The notes: generated from the sequence alone by a model not told the origin. 64,000 nt of DNA from Sisyra terminalis (GCA_958496175.1 OY292274.1:14591689-14655688), one strand, 5' to 3'; shown: positions 43,560 through 57,909, numbered from the stretch's first letter. Translations and numbers: made by a program.

Positions 43560-46530
43560 ATTTCTCCCCATTCGGAAAATTCTTTCGAATCAAAATGGCG
43601 GATTTGTTTGTGACGTCACAGGCTCGCTTCGCGAACATTGCCGAAGGGGCCCAATCGGAACGACTCGGAAATGGCATTTCTGACGCGAAATCAGAAAAGA
43701 GCCCATTTGAGGGCATTTTTGCTTCATTTTGGCAACTTTGAGGGCGAATATCTCCCTTATTATAAATCCCACAGCAACATATGATAGCTCAAATGAAAGG
43801 GCTTGAATTACTCTATTCAACGGTACCAAAGTGGGGGCGCTAAAGTAATGATTACAGATTTTGAAAATTGCATTTTTTCAACGACGAGTCTAAACCCGTC
43901 GAAAAATTCACAACTTTCCAATAATTTTGGGCAATAAAATTAGGTGAAAATATGATTTTTAGATAATATTCGATGCATTCAAACCAAATATGTAATTAGA
44001 ATTTTGATTAAACATCAACTTGTCGAGTAATTAGCGTTTTTAGGCCACTTTCATAAGCCTACATACGGCTTTCATTGTTTGAATTTTGAGAACTTTTGCG
44101 AACCGATATTACCGCTGCCTGACAACAAAACGCTGAACTATTTTGGAAGCCACGCCCACTTGTATGTAGAACTGGTTTGTGTCTTGGATAAGTGCTAGAT
44201 ACAAACCAAAGTGGGCGTGGCTTTCAAAATAGTTCAGCGTTTTGTCGTCAGGTTTGAAGAAGGGAGTCTGTCATTATCGTCATTTAGGGTCAAACATTTC
44301 AGACATTTAAGGATGATTTTCTTTATGTCATGTAATGATTGGGATACCAAATGAAAGCTAATTGATTACTCTATTGATTTATCAAAAAAAACAACCAATA
44401 TGTCTAAACGATGACATTGAAATTTGCTTTTCCGTCAGCAACTACATCCCTTTCTAACATTTAAGGGTGGTTTGCCCCCCTTAATATATTGAATTCGATT
44501 ATGATTGGGATATCTATTGAAAGATAATGAATTACTCTATCGATTGACATCAAAAAATTACCAATATCTCCAAGCAATTACTTAGAAAACTGATTTTCCT
44601 AAATCGACTTTCAACCTTTATAAAATGTTACTTAAATCATGTGATTTCGCGTCAAAAGTAATTAAAAACATTACACTTATATAAAATCGATGGTTTACAG
44701 CTAAATTTGAAACTTATGATAAATGTTGATTAAAGGTCTACTTTTCGAGAAATAAGCGTCTAAAGAGGTCTGTCATTATCTTCATTTAGGGCCAAAAATA
44801 TCTTTATTTCTTCTCCTATCGCTATCAATGGATCGATTATTAGTAAATGATACAAAATATAACATTTCTTCCACTCGAACATCAATTAAAATTGTATTTT
44901 TAACCTATTTTATATGCATGTTTAGCGGATGTCAAAGTTGTTTATGTTTCGCTCTATAGGCAACCCGGTGAGCATCAAAAAAACAAAATTCGACGATTTG
45001 CCCTTTTTGAACATGCCAATATTCAGTACTCTAACTCAAATTTCGGACATTTCAGGATGATTTTCTGTATGCCATGTAATGATTGGGATATCAAATGAAA
45101 GCTAATTGATTACTCTATTGATTTATCAAAAAAAACAACCAATATATCCATACAATTACTTTAAAAATTGATTTTCCCTAGGCGACTACTACCCTTTCAG
45201 ACATTAAAAGGTGCTTTGCCCCTCTTTTTTCATTGAATTCGATTATGACTGGCATATCAATGGAAAGCTAATGAGTTACTTTATCGAATAATATCAAAAA
45301 ATTACCAATATCTCCAAACAATTACTTTGAAAATGGATTTTTCCTTATCGACTCTTTAGGCCCATTTAAATGCTAATTTCTCGAAATGTAGACCTTTAAT
45401 CAACATTTAAGTGTCAAATTTAGCTGTAAACCATCGATTTTATATAAGTGTAATGTTTTTAATTACTTTTTACGCGAAATCACATGATTTAAGTAACATT
45501 TTATAAAGGTTGAAAGTCGATTTAGGAAAATCAGTTTTCTAAGTAATTGCTTGGAGATATTGGTAATTTTTTGATGTCAATCGATAGAGTAATTCATTAT
45601 CTTTCAATAGATATCCCAATCATAATCGAATTCAATATATTAAGGGGGGCAAACCACCCTTAAATGTTAGAAAGGGATGTAGTTGCTGACGGAAAAGCAA
45701 ATTTCAATGTCATCGTTTAGACATATTGGTTGTTTTTTTTGATAAATCAGTAGAGTAATCAATTAGCTTTCATTTGGTATCCCAATCATTACATGACATA
45801 AAGAAAATCATCCTGAAATGTCTGAAATTTGAGTTAGAGTACTGAATATTGGCATGTTCAAAAAGGGCAAATCGTCGAATTTTGTTTTTTTGATGCTCAC
45901 CGGGTTGCCTATAGAGCGAAACATAAACAACTTTGACATCCGCTAAACATGCAAATCAAATTGGTTGAAAATACAATTTTAAATGATGTTCGAGTGGAAA
46001 AAATGTTATATTTTGTATCATTTACTAATAATCGATCGGTTTATAACGATAGAAGGGAAGAAATAAAGATATTTTTGATCCTAAATGAAGATAATGACAT
46101 ACCCCTTCAAACCTGACAACAAAACGCTGAACTATTTTGAAAGCCACGCCCACTTTGCCACTATGTAGAACCGGTTTGGATCTTGGATAATTGTAATTAG
46201 TGGACATTAAATTAATGAAAATACCATTTAAAACGATCGATTCATGCTTAAATTGTGTTAACTTGCATCGATAAGCTTCACTTTATCGATTTAAATCGAT
46301 ATTACAATCGTAAAGTAATGCTCCGAGTGAAATGGAGTTCCTTAACCTCTTATTTTAGCATACAAACAAAACGCTAATTTCTCGAAAAGTGAACGTTTAA
46401 TTGAAATTCTAAGTTCATTTTCGGTTTTAATGCATCGGATATTATCTAAAAATCATACATTTACTTAATTTACATTGGCAAGTATTGATTTTTATCTGCG
46501 GGTGTTTGCTCGTATGTATATCAACATGGG
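43560..46530. mobile_element. Foldback element, unit 2
   Basis: Full-length relative of 15516-18840 with its left end intact. The left part (43590-43850) is GC-richer and contains the same degenerate CAAATGAAAG repeat family. Hairpin at 44118-44252. Only one 742 bp internal repeat, against two in unit 1. Left terminal inverted repeat near 43920-44040 mirrors 46370-46490. Confidence 0.75.
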
Positions 46531-46820
46531 CAGTTTTAAAAATTGTTGTTTGTAACTTTGAACTAAACAAATAAATAGACAAATATAACAAAATATGAAT
46601 AATTTATTTAAATAATTCAACAAGTTGTATGGATCCAGTAGTAGATATCGGTAGATCTCCCGTTCTCAATAAAGTTCATTAGATGGGCTTATTGGTAGTC
46701 ATTTTTCCGGTGGTTGTTGTTGTTCTTGTTGGTTTTGGCACTATAAGTGTTGCTTGCTTCTTCATTCAATATAAATATCTAGTAGATATAAATATTTCTT
46801 GCTTTGCTCCTCCTTATTTC

Positions 46821-46835
46821 TTTATTGCCTTTATT
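46821..46835 (-). terminator. Poly(A) signals of gene A, unit 2
   Basis: Two AATAAA on the minus strand (46821-46826, 46830-46835), about 105 bp beyond the A7 stop. Confidence 0.4.
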
Positions 46836-46939
46836 TGATTCTTGAGCCAGACACCTTGCTTATTATATATAGCTATTCGGAGAATAAATTCTTGATGACT
46901 TTGCTTATGATGATTCTGCAACGTTCGCTTAACTATTAT

Positions 46940-46986
46940 TTACTTCCACTTTTGCGGAAAGGGGCGCTTCAAATCCAATAAATCAC
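46940..46986 (-). CDS. Gene A terminal exon A7, unit 2
   Basis: Same as 20812-20858, with its downstream poly(A) signals adjacent. Confidence 0.45.
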
Positions 46987-47120
46987 CTGAAAAATAAAAT
47001 TACATGAATAAGAAAAGAACATTCTCTTCTTCGTAATCTTTAACATGGTTTCCAATAGATAGATATATTGATGGAGATAAATTGGAGATCAGAATCTGCT
47101 GGACGGTCCTTTTTCAGCGA

Positions 47121-47236
47121 TTAGGTATTTGCCGTGCTGCGGACGCGAACTCTTGTCCACGAGCTGTTCCAGCAGGTCGATGATTGCCTACGTTTCCTTT
47201 TCCCCTCTGGCCCCTGTGCTGTTTTTCCTTCTGTTC
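47121..47236 (-). CDS. Candidate exon A6, unit 2
   Basis: As 20993-21108, except that the last residue before the stop is Thr instead of Ser. Confidence 0.4.
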
Positions 47237-47928
47237 CTGTGCTAGATATAGTGACGTGGGATTAGGAATGTCCGAATACTCAATAATTCCTCCATTCTAC
47301 GTTAGCAAATAGAGTGTCAGGGGACAATTATGGATATAATTGTGATTGATAACAACAAATTATTTTGACATTAAAGATAAACTTTATGGCAACGAAACAT
47401 ATTTGAAGAAAACTTAAGCCATTAACAAAGAAATTCAAAGATAGATTGATTTTTTGACACACAGAAATTTTTCAAAGTAGTCTTGAGAAGATCTTCAAAA
47501 GGCAAAATGCTGTGCTAACTAACTGCTGCAATAAATTAATTTCTTTTCCTGATTCTTATACTCAAGGTTTATAAATTATTGCACAGGTTGCCCCATTAGA
47601 CAAAAAAATGACGTCTTACGAAAAATTTTGAAGTTTGAATCAGTCTAAAGATATATACGATTTTTTTTTTTTTTTTTACGGAATCTCTCCAATTTGGATA
47701 TTATAACAGTAATAATTTCCTTCCGTATGTTATTAGTGATAAGTCCACAAATACACGGAGGCATGATGGAAAGTCTAAGCTTTGAACTTGTGCGTCTGCA
47801 ATTGCATATCTCTTCTTATTTAGAAAGAAAAACGGACACTCCTTTTCTGAAATTTTAAAAAACTATTGATTGAATGATAAAAGTAATAAAACTCTAACGG
47901 ATTACCATTCACCAAATATATTTGTTAC

Positions 47929-47988
47929 AAAGCGAATTTAATTTAGGTAACAACTGCTTTTCTCTGCATCCATTTTGAGACTCAAAAT
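47929..47988 (-). CDS. Gene A microexon A5, unit 2
   Basis: Identical 60 nt exon and splice signals to 21803-21862. Confidence 0.45.
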
Positions 47989-48158
47989 CTGTAAAAATAA
48001 AATCATATTATTATTTGAATTTGAGTACAATTATTTCACTCAAGAAGACTGTTTTAATGTTATTGTAAAATTATTGTAGGAGACATGTAAACTTTTAAAA
48101 TGGTAGGTAAATAGTAAAGCTCTACCTACTTGTTGTATTTTGATTATAATACTATTAC

Positions 48159-48266
48159 ATGAATATTCCACAATCACCACACTGCATTCATTCCAGATTT
48201 GGTTGTTTTCAGGTAAACTCCAAGTCCTATTGACCCCCGAAATTGTGGGTTTGGAGGAGAATAATG
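48159..48266 (-). CDS. Gene A candidate exon A4, unit 2
   Basis: Same 108 nt phase 2 exon as 22033-22140. Confidence 0.45.
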
Positions 48267-48319
48267 CTGCGAATCCCATGGACAATTACACCACATTATA
48301 GGATTTCTGTATCCGAAAG

Positions 48320-48427
48320 TCATTCCTGGATTCGTTCAAAAAGCGTGGATTCATTAAAGCCATTTTTTGTGGATGTACACCAAAACTTAACTTTTATATG
48401 TAAAGAGGGTCTCTCTTTCACTTCCAT
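48320..48427 (-). pseudogene. Block A exon A3, acceptor lost, unit 2/3 junction
   Basis: Same frame as 22194-22301, but the acceptor reads TTTTGG instead of TTTTAG (change at 48428), so the 74 nt intron could not be removed in the same way. Confidence 0.4.
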
Positions 48428-48791
48428 CCAAAATAAAAGTTTTTAATTTAATCTGGATATTAGGTACCTTGATACTTTGATCCAAAGATTTACATACTTA
48501 CCACAAAAGTTTATTGTCTTTATTTAACTCTCATTTAACTTTTACGCAATTGTCTACAAAGGATTTGAAGTTGAGTAAAACTTGAAGTAATTTCACAAAA
48601 TCTTCGTAAATTTTATTACATCTTATTGTCGGACTATTAATTTCATCTTATGACTCCAAAAAAAAAAAAAAAAAAAGGCGAAGACTGCAACGTGCAAAAG
48701 TAAGAGCCGAAGAGGAACTCGAATTGGGGAAAAACTTGGGATTATTGTTCTCTATCCTCACACATATCACATCTCATTTCCGCATTATTAC

Positions 48792-48915
48792 TTTCAACCC
48801 ATGTGTTCGATTAGTACTTGAGGATAGTAGTTTGTAGAAGCCAGAACCAAGTAGAGCTTCGTTGGTACTAATTCTTGTCAAATCTTCATCATCTGATCCG
48901 TGCAGTAATATGGAC
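48792..48915 (-). CDS. Block A candidate exon A1, unit 2/3 junction
   Basis: Same as 157-280. Confidence 0.35.
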
Positions 48916-51900
48916 CTGGTAACTGAACAAAGAGTCAATATTCCTGATTCAAGTATGGTACTACCTAGGTACTACCAAATGGTTCCAACAAATCCCGAGG
49001 GAATTAATTGAAATAACTTTTCAAATGACGTCAAACATAAGGGGCAATACTTAATAAACCCTGAGATAGATTGCCAATAGAACACAAGACATTGTTAGAA
49101 TACCTAATAATATATATTAAGTTCCTAATAACTATACAACATGCAAAAGCAACAAGTAGCATTTGTTTGTATTCCATTGATTCCTATTTTGGAAAATTTA
49201 AATATCAATTTCGGAAATATATAATAATGCAAGCGATTAAATAAGACAATTAACATAATTTTAGGGCAACAATTAAGAGAAAATTACTTTTTTCTTGTGC
49301 ATGAAAAACTAACCTCATTGTAGGTACTGTGCAATTTTTATCTTTCGACAATTTGAAAAATTTACTTACAGTTTTCCATTTCCATATTCCAATCGATGCA
49401 CCAAATAATAGTTTTGCTATAAATTGAGAAATTTAATTAATAATGCACAAATTTCCGCTACTTTATCGCTGATTTCATTGCAACTTGGTCGATCAAAACA
49501 ACAGGTGGTCGGCAGTTGTTGTATGTGTATGTATACACATAAAAGGAGAATAATAATAATAAAGTAAGTAGAAAAGATCGATGAAATGCAAGTTAAAGAG
49601 AGAAGTGAATAGTATCACGTAAACTAACATTTCCAACATTTTCCACCCGTCCCCATATTCCTTTCGACTCCTTAATACTTCGAAAGGTAAAAATAACGCT
49701 TTGCATTTTCCCTGTTTTTAGTTGAACATAATTTATTTTTCACCAATTAAGGGCATATCCTAAGTGGGGGGATCGTGGGGATAAATTCAAGGCATTCAAG
49801 TTAACCAAAAAAATAATGCCAATCAGGCAGTTATTGTACTGTTCAAACGGTTCTAAACGATTCGGAATGTTCAATAAAACATGAACGACCATTGATGTAT
49901 TGAACTGCCCCCTAGCGAAATAATATGACAATACCTTTGAATTTTAAAATATGAAATTTTTGAACCCAAAACTTGGACCATAAAAATGTAACGCCTTTAA
50001 TATTGGAATGACATTGAATTACAGCAATAAAGAAATTTAAAATTAAATAAGGGCAAGAGAGTTTATGGAGAGTGTAGGTAGCTCAGAATTCTCACAGAAC
50101 ACCCTAAACATATCTAAAACAAATATTATTTTTCTATCCAATTTTCCTTTTTTCCCCATCAAAGTCTGACACAATAATGAAAATTGCAAACCACAACATT
50201 ATAGGTCCATAAGAAGCTAAAATGAAAAAGCTTTTTCTTTAATAAATCCAAGTTAAAATAAAAAGCGTTGAATATGGCAAAGGGTGTGGGAATTGTCATT
50301 TGATTGTTTGCAAATGAAAAAGGCGAAACTAGAAAAATAAATAAAACCGGCTCAAGAATTTTATCGTGAAAATCATAAAGAAAAAAATTGGAATATTTAA
50401 TTCATATTCTAGCGATTTTCCTTTGACAAGTAATGTGACAGCGGTGAAAAAATTTTCATATTGCAAACCTTTTCTTTGGGCACATTCAACATAACCTTTT
50501 GTCTAACTTTTTAGATGAAAGAAAAACTGGTCAATAAAATAATGATTTCCCAACTGTAGGCATTCTGAAATGACAATTTTTAGTTCGTTATAAATAAAAA
50601 TTTACTTGAAAACCCAATGGAACCAAGAATTTCTTTCAGTGTTCAAATAGTTCAAACGAAAATGTATGACAATTATTGTATGAAACTGGCCTCTGGTTAA
50701 TGAACTTTACAATATCTTTGAATTTGAAAATATGAAATTTTTGAACGCTTTGAAACCACGGAATATGTTAAAACTATAAAAATTAAATCCTATTATATTG
50801 GGACCATTTGAACTCTTAAATAGCGATCTACATATAATAACTAATATCAATAATTTACTGATTATTTGGTTTCAATGTAAACCAGAAAAATCGACATTGT
50901 AATTGAATTGGATTAAATCTAATGTGAACAATCCATTAGCAACCTGTAGGTACTGACCTCATATTCCTATCGATAATTTATTTAAAAAAAAAAAAAGCAA
51001 TAAGAAAGTTTCTTTAATTCAATTCGGTTAGTGCAATACTTTAGTTATTCAGCGTTAAGAATTTAAAAAGCTTCCAACAAATAGTTTTACATTAAATAAA
51101 AATTATTTAAAATAATAATTAAGAGAACATTTTTCACCGAATTCAATTAAGAAGAGCCAATGTAATCTCACCTTCATTTAAAAACTACTTGTCGTAGGTA
51201 CTATCTTCTATCAATCCATACAACTTATTTTGAAAATAATTACGAGAGAGTACTTATTTGAGCCTTTAATTAAAATCCCAAACAAATTCCTAATCAAGAA
51301 TCAGTTGAATTAGCCGATGCAATTGCTTTAATAACTAAGGAAATTTAATTGATTTTTCCTTTTTCAAGTTGAATTTTAATTCTATTGAATTATGTATATA
51401 GTGCAGAAGTTAACAATATCGTTTGCAGTGTAAATCTAGGAAATGTTTATGAGATATTTTTTAAAGGCTTAATAAAATCTTAAAAATGTTTTGATACTTG
51501 ATAATAAATTTAAATAAACCATTGTGACGTTATCCTGAATATTAAAATGAATTCTTTTAAGAAAAAGATGCAATGATACAATGTTGCCTTAATAGTTTGA
51601 TGAATGCTTAAATTTCTATCAGTGGCTTAAATATTAAAGTATTTTTAGATATTTATCTATATGCAGCAAGTGCACAGAATGTAGTATAACATAAACAATT
51701 TGTTAAATTTGTGTGCTTATGAAAATTAAATATTTTAGCAATTAAAAAAAATGATGTCTACAATAATTTTCTTTGTTACTTATGAAATTTACAAAATCAA
51801 TTTTAAAATCAACTATACCTACAAACTTTTCACACTTCATCACAATAACGACACAATAGTTTAATTATAAATCAAGTGACGGGTACAATTAATTTGTACA

Positions 51901-51925
51901 AACCAGTAGAAGAAATTTAAATTTC
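48916..51925. other. AT-rich stretch after block A, unit 3
   Basis: Equivalent of 281-3290; nothing further recognised. Confidence 0.55.
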
Positions 51926-51965
51926 TGCCGTTGAAATCGTCGTCGATCGGCGCCACTCCAAGCCC

Positions 51966-51974
51966 TATATAAAT
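51966..51974 (+). promoter_or_regulatory. TATA box candidate, unit 3
   Basis: As 3329. Confidence 0.4.
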
Positions 51975-52029
51975 GGGGAGAAAATATACATCTTTTATTT
52001 TACATTTACACTTAGTGTAGCATATATCT

Positions 52030-52137
52030 ATGGATATTATATCAATATTTATGCATCAATATCACTCTTCTATTATTAGCTGCGCTTGCAATATATATAT
52101 GGGAATAGTTGATCTTCATAATCTCGATGACAATTGA
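52030..52137 (+). CDS. 35-residue mini-ORF, unit 3
   Basis: Same protein as in units 1 and 2; a 14-base A run follows. Confidence 0.3.
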   Translation: MDIISIFMHQYHSSIISCACNIYMGIVDLHNLDDN

Positions 52138-52592
52138 TTTGTTTTCGTTGAATAAATTAAAATCATCTAAAAAAAAAAAAAACTTAAATTAATTTCACCA
52201 CTTACTTAACAAATATTAATTAATCCTATTTGAAGTAATGTATGATATTGTTATGCTAAATCACCTAAACGATGATAACACAGTAGGTGGTCTTACAACT
52301 GTTGTAAATCCAATTGGAATGAATTTACAACGATACACCACGAGAGGTATACGGGGTGATTACGTATGAGTATTTAAAGATAAATATTCCGAATACAAAA
52401 TGAATATTGTCTAGGTAAGCTATACTTATGCAATCGTTGATATTAACCAGAACCAATATAACATAGTGAATAATATCAACTTACTTGAATTATAAATGAT
52501 TATCTAATCTCTGGATGCATTTCTCCTGCACAGCGTCATAGAAAGATTTTTACAATCCAAAGGTACGTTTTCCAACTGATTTCTCATAAACG

Positions 52593-52890
52593 CGCCATAA
52601 GTACCTACTTTGTGGATGTACGCCAAAATGTTTCTTTTATATTATAGATGAACTTTTTTTTCTTGTTCAACCTAAAAAAATAGTTTTAATTTCCATTCTA
52701 TTACATAGTATCATGTACCAGAAAACTTATTACCTCAAAAGCCTTTTGTCGTCAACTCTCTGCTTACTTTAAGCGTAATTATGGTTGTCTACGAGAAACT
52801 TAAATTGGAGAAAAACTTGAGTGATAGTTTTGCACTATCTTTGTATATTCCACATCCACATTATTACTTTCATTCCATGGGGGGAGCAAG
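52593..52890 (-). pseudogene. Block C, unit 3
   Basis: As unit 2. Confidence 0.5.
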
Positions 52891-53517
52891 ATAGTAAAGT
52901 TGGGAACAGAAGCGTACGAAAAAAAGGAACAAATGGGAAGAGTGAAGACATCTTGAGATGTAAACTTCTGTTAATTCTTCTTCGCCATAATGAGTTCAGT
53001 TATCTGTATATTATTCTAATCCCCGTAAATGAACGAATAGTAAATTAACACTCTGACTTCCAATAAGCCTTAGGAGTCGACGTAGGTACTTCCAAATATC
53101 TCTAAGAAATTATAAGAAATGACAATTTTTAATTTTACCGAAATTTATTAAAACTTATCGTTTACCTGTTTATACAATATTAACAATGCTGCTTTACATT
53201 GACCAAAAACGTAGCAAGAAAAAATCCACGGGAAATTAAAAAATATGCAAACATATTAAACTGGGTACCTAGTTCCTATAAAGTCAGAGCATTGTCAGAT
53301 ATTGTGAGTTGAAACTTATTTACATTTATTATCATACCTATTAGTTTATGTCATTGCCATCAAGTTCATCATTAATTTGAGAACACTGAAACTGCGTACT
53401 TACACCAAACTGTCTAAGAAGTTGGCTTTTTCTTTTCGGATACCACCAGGTTGATTTCCCCCTCTCTTTGCATTTATTCTCCGTATTACTCCGTACGTTT
53501 TAATTAGCTTCACAAAA

Positions 53518-53779
53518 TAATCAAATAGTTGGTAAGACGTTTTCTAAATGACTCCACAAATCTGCACAGAAAAAGTACTTAATTTAGAATTATTATTAAA
53601 TTTTGTTATAAAATATTAATCGAAGATCCCAATGACATATTTTACGGTTCAACGATAACTGCTTCCTTCAATTCCTAGATACATTGAATCTGCACAGAAA
53701 AAAGAATCATTAATTTCTATATTTAAAACTTAAACTAAATTTTCTAAAGCTAAGCTTATAAAACTAATGATCTATCTAC

Positions 53780-53846
<67 letters not shown>

Positions 53847-54995
53847 TTATTAACGAAAAAGATCTCACATAATATAATATAAACCCCAAATATAAAAATA
53901 ATTTCATGTAGGTATTAGTATAAAATAATTTCAAGATAGAGAATACGTTTTTAGAGTACTAGATAAGAGAAATAGGCTTTTAAGGGTAGGTAGGGCAGAG
54001 GTTTTGAATCTATAAAGTGAACATTTCGTGTTCGTATTATCGTTTTATAAATTTAATGATTGCAAAGGACTGAACGACGTGGGTCGCAGTTTTGAATCGA
54101 CTATTTATCAATTGTAAGTTCAGCTATTGCACAAATGCATATATCTAAGCCAATATATAATATTAAATTTAGTATAATGTTACAAGTTGTTAATGTTATA
54201 AAACAACTTATAAAAATTGAAACCCAAACAAGAGGTATTAAATGTTTCTATCTAAATAATACCTAAGCCTAGTTTCAATTGATTTAAAGTAGTATTAGTT
54301 TCCCGTGAAATATTGGGGTCAAAAGAATAATAGAGATAAAGTATAACTAAGCTATAGATAGGATTTGATAACGATGACTGGTATTAGGTAATAATAAGAA
54401 GCTTGATGGCTTGAATGGCTGAAGAAGAAGGAATTTCAATAGTTTCGTCATGTCTTGAATTGCTCATCTAATCAATTCTTCCGACTGCAATCATTCCAAG
54501 AGAATATCTGCAAAGAAAATAAAATTTAATTAAAGCAAAAAAATAAGGTTTTTAAATTCTTCATTTCTTGAGGGCCAACGTGCTAACACATCTCTTTGAA
54601 TTCTTTCACATTGACAATCCATCGAATCTGCACAGACAAAACAACATTTAATCTCTTCAAATCAGTTGAATATAAAAACTTAAAATTAATAAAAAACTAC
54701 GTAAAGACAATAACAATAAAGCTAAGATAATATTATAACTGAACTATTTTGGATAGGTAGGCGGCGCTAAGCTAACAATATAAGAATTCCCATTGTTCTA
54801 TTATTTTTTTTTAAAACATTCAAGGGGGAGAGGGTGGTTGTTTTGAATTAATTTTCATAACTTGGCGATTGGTATAGAGGTCGGCTCCATTATCAATTGT
54901 TCCGCAAAAATCTGTAACAGAAAAAAATAATCAAAAACTAAAGACAATTTGGTTTCGTTTCTTCATTTCTTCAGATTTTCCCGTGACCATTGCAT
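53518..54995 (-). other. Microexon modules, unit 3
   Basis: The six acceptors recur, with exon starts at 54995, 54911, 54627, 54507, 53689 and 53561. Confidence 0.4.
53781..53844. repeat. Expanded (TA)n microsatellite, unit 3
   Basis: 64 bp of TA against 22 bp in units 1 and 2. Confidence 0.95.
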
Positions 54996-55014
54996 CTGCA
55001 CAGAAAAAAAAAAA

Positions 55015-56830
55015 AACACAATTAAAAAATGGAATTTGAATTTTTAAAATAAAATCAAAATATAAAAATAAACATTCAGAAATAAAACATTTGATAAAAA
55101 TACATATATCCAATAGAAATACAAGTAAATCTAAGAATTGTTTCCCCAAAAAAATAATACAATAAAAATTGAAATAACTAGAAGAGAACATAAGATTGGT
55201 CTCATGTCACAGGTAGGTGTTTCAATCGAATAAAAAAAATATGATAACGTATTGATATCTCTGATATAGGCTGTCAGGGTAAGGGATGTTAGATATTATT
55301 TAGACTAAATAGGGTCTTAATTATCTAAATCCACAGCATGGGCTGTAGATTTGATTTAATTTTTACAAATTGTATGATTAGTGTATATTTGGTTTCAAAT
55401 ATTCAATCGTTTCACAATTCTACAACGACAAATGTATTTAGAACTTAATAGTGTAGAGTAGCAGTAATATATAATATAATCCTTCGATGGAATAATAAAG
55501 TCAGCAATCAATCGGTAGCATCTTAATGTATTGATAGTAAATTTCACTCCATGGCTCTCAGCGATAGTTCAGTTCAAAATTCATGTCAATTGAGGAACTC
55601 TTAATTATTTGAGATTGATTCCATTCATCATTATGATCATTAATATTGCTATTTCCAAAGATCTTATTGATTATTACATATTATGTGTTCCATACATATC
55701 CACTCTCCATCCTCATTGAACAGAAATGCACCAAATCTGAAAGAAACTGGTTTTATAATGTTACCAAATCGAAATTTAGATTTGAAGGAAATATTGGTAT
55801 TCCAGAGATATGATTACACAATCATCTTCTTTAAAAGTTTAGTACAAATATCTGAAAATTCCTATGAAAGTCGTAACTGTTGAAAAATTGCCAAAATAAA
55901 CACATCTCTTACTATCATATTTGAATACCCTATTGTTATTCCATGTTAAATTTATTGACTCTAAAAACTGATTGTTGTAACGTTCACATTAATTCCAATC
56001 TATTGTTGTGTTCTTTAAAACTTGCTAACTGCCCTATACTCTAATACAAAGTAATCAGATAATTTGAAAACAGGAAAAATAATAGTCCAAATAGAACATG
56101 CATATCTAACCTGTGCAATTCGTCAACCCATTTTCTGCTATAATTTGTCGATAAAAGTTGAATATAACAATGTCCAGTATTCCACAAATACACAAACTCT
56201 ATATTTAAACATAATAGTTGGTAATTTTTATAATAAAAAACTTACTATGTACCACTAAAATAAATACATGAAGTTACTTAAGTAAAAACGAGTCAAAATC
56301 ACCAATATGTCTGCTGTTGAAAACAATTCTTTTTTTGTTTTCAAACAACAATTGTTACATATATGATTTAATTATTTTTTTCAAATACGAATTAACAAAA
56401 AACTTGGCGAAAATCAAATGTTCAATTAATAAAATGAATTTTAAAACACAATTTTTCTATTTCTATAAGAAAAATTTAAAGAAAAACGAGTTTTTCAGTA
56501 AAAAAATTGTTTGTTGAAAAAAGTCGGTAATGTAGTTACCAGAATTTCATAAGAAGCTGATTCAAATATTCCTATTGTGATATATTCCTATTGACTTGGG
56601 TTACATAATTTGATTGAAACTATAACTATTATTAAATCTATATGGATACTGTAAGTTTTATAGTAACTGTAAATAAATTTAAAATTAATTTTCCCCTAGC
56701 CTATAATAGAACGCGTATGCCTATCGTATAACTTTTACGAAATACTATCGTCTTCCTATATACAATATCCATGATTAATGATGTTTTACTTATGTGAAAA
56801 AAGCGATAAACTATGGTTGAGTTGAGTTTG
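55015..56830. other. AT-rich stretch without supported gene, unit 3
   Basis: Equivalent of 6330-8150. A 64-codon ORF at 56064-56258 is open only through a 2 nt insertion relative to units 1 and 2. Confidence 0.55.
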
Positions 56831-56838
56831 AATAATAC

Positions 56839-56953
56839 CTATGCTTTGCAAATGTACTGCTTTAGAGCAGTTTTTGGTGTCGAATGCATATCTTTCACAC
56901 CAGTCCAAAAATCTTCAAATGAAATCTCCATTCGCGGAAAGAATCAAGGAACA
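56839..56953 (-). CDS. Block B candidate exon B5, unit 3
   Basis: Same as 8157-8271. Confidence 0.3.
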
Positions 56954-57495
56954 CTAAAAGAAAAAAATAACATTTGAGATTGATTGCATGAATTCAATCT
57001 TATAAGCCTTATGAAGAAACGATCAACTAATAATGTTTATAGATAAAATAATAAAAATATATTATAACAAGAAGCTAGAATTTATAGCAGAAAAGAGGAC
57101 AGTTGAAATTGTAATAAAATATTTAGTCATAAAAATTTTAAATTTTTAATCATATTATGCCGCATTAATCTTTTTTCCGTCTAGCATATATTAGGTACAT
57201 TTTACCGAACTGTTCAGATAAATACAGATGAACTAATAATTTTTCACGATTAATTCTTTGTATTAACATAAACTACATACAATAATAAAATTATCCATAT
57301 CAACCAGTAGGTACCTACTAATGTAAATTAGTAAATAATTTCAACTTACATACTTGAATATTGTCTCCTTATTGTTAATGAAATGACTTTCTAAGTACTA
57401 CTGAATGCACTTTTTCTGATTTTTCCTGTAGATACTACTGCGGTGTTGCATGTAACTGGTTACTTAAACGGTGTCCAACGTTATTCTGACATTCA

Positions 57496-57678
57496 TTAGA
57501 ATTCATTACTTCGGTCTATACCTTCGACCAATAGTTGAGTTCTAATTTTCTGAATCCATGTACCTATCCTGTATTCCAAGATTCGTTCGAAAAGCGTTTT
57601 CACTACAGGCCATTTTTTTGTGGATGTACACCAAAACTTAGCATTTATACGTAAAGAGTTTTTGTCTTTCATTTCCAA
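57496..57678 (-). CDS. Block B candidate exon B3, unit 3
   Basis: Same as unit 1. Confidence 0.4.
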   Translation of the reverse strand: MEMKDKNSLRINAKFWCTSTKKWPVVKTLFERILEYRIGTWIQKIRTQLLVEGIDRSNEF

Positions 57679-57909
57679 CTAACTAAAACAAATATTTTTT
57701 TAATATTGTAATCTACTGTTACTATGTTCCAAAGGTTTTCATACTTACTTACCACAAACAAAAGCTGATTGCCTTTAGACATCTATCATTTAACTTTGAT
57801 GCAGTTGCCTCCAGGGGACTTGAAGTGAAGTAAAACTTGAAGTAATCTCACAAAATCTTGGTCAATTTTTTACATCTTACTGTCGTAGGTAGTAGTAGTA
57901 TCATTAATT

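Larger units (their letters stand above)
22510..48635. repeat. Tandem amplicon unit 2, most complete copy
   Basis: 26,126 bp copy without the copia element and without the 1.56 kb DNA transposon; both sites are intact empty sites. It alone contains the whole plus-strand region 33579-43950 (block D and segments E, F, G), missing from unit 1 and present in unit 3 as far as the window shows. It is therefore the best reference copy of the unit. Confidence 0.97.

Noticed and set aside
43590..43829. 79-codon minus ORF in a GC-richer patch
   Set aside because: The patch belongs to the foldback-related repeat; no start context or homologous frame elsewhere.
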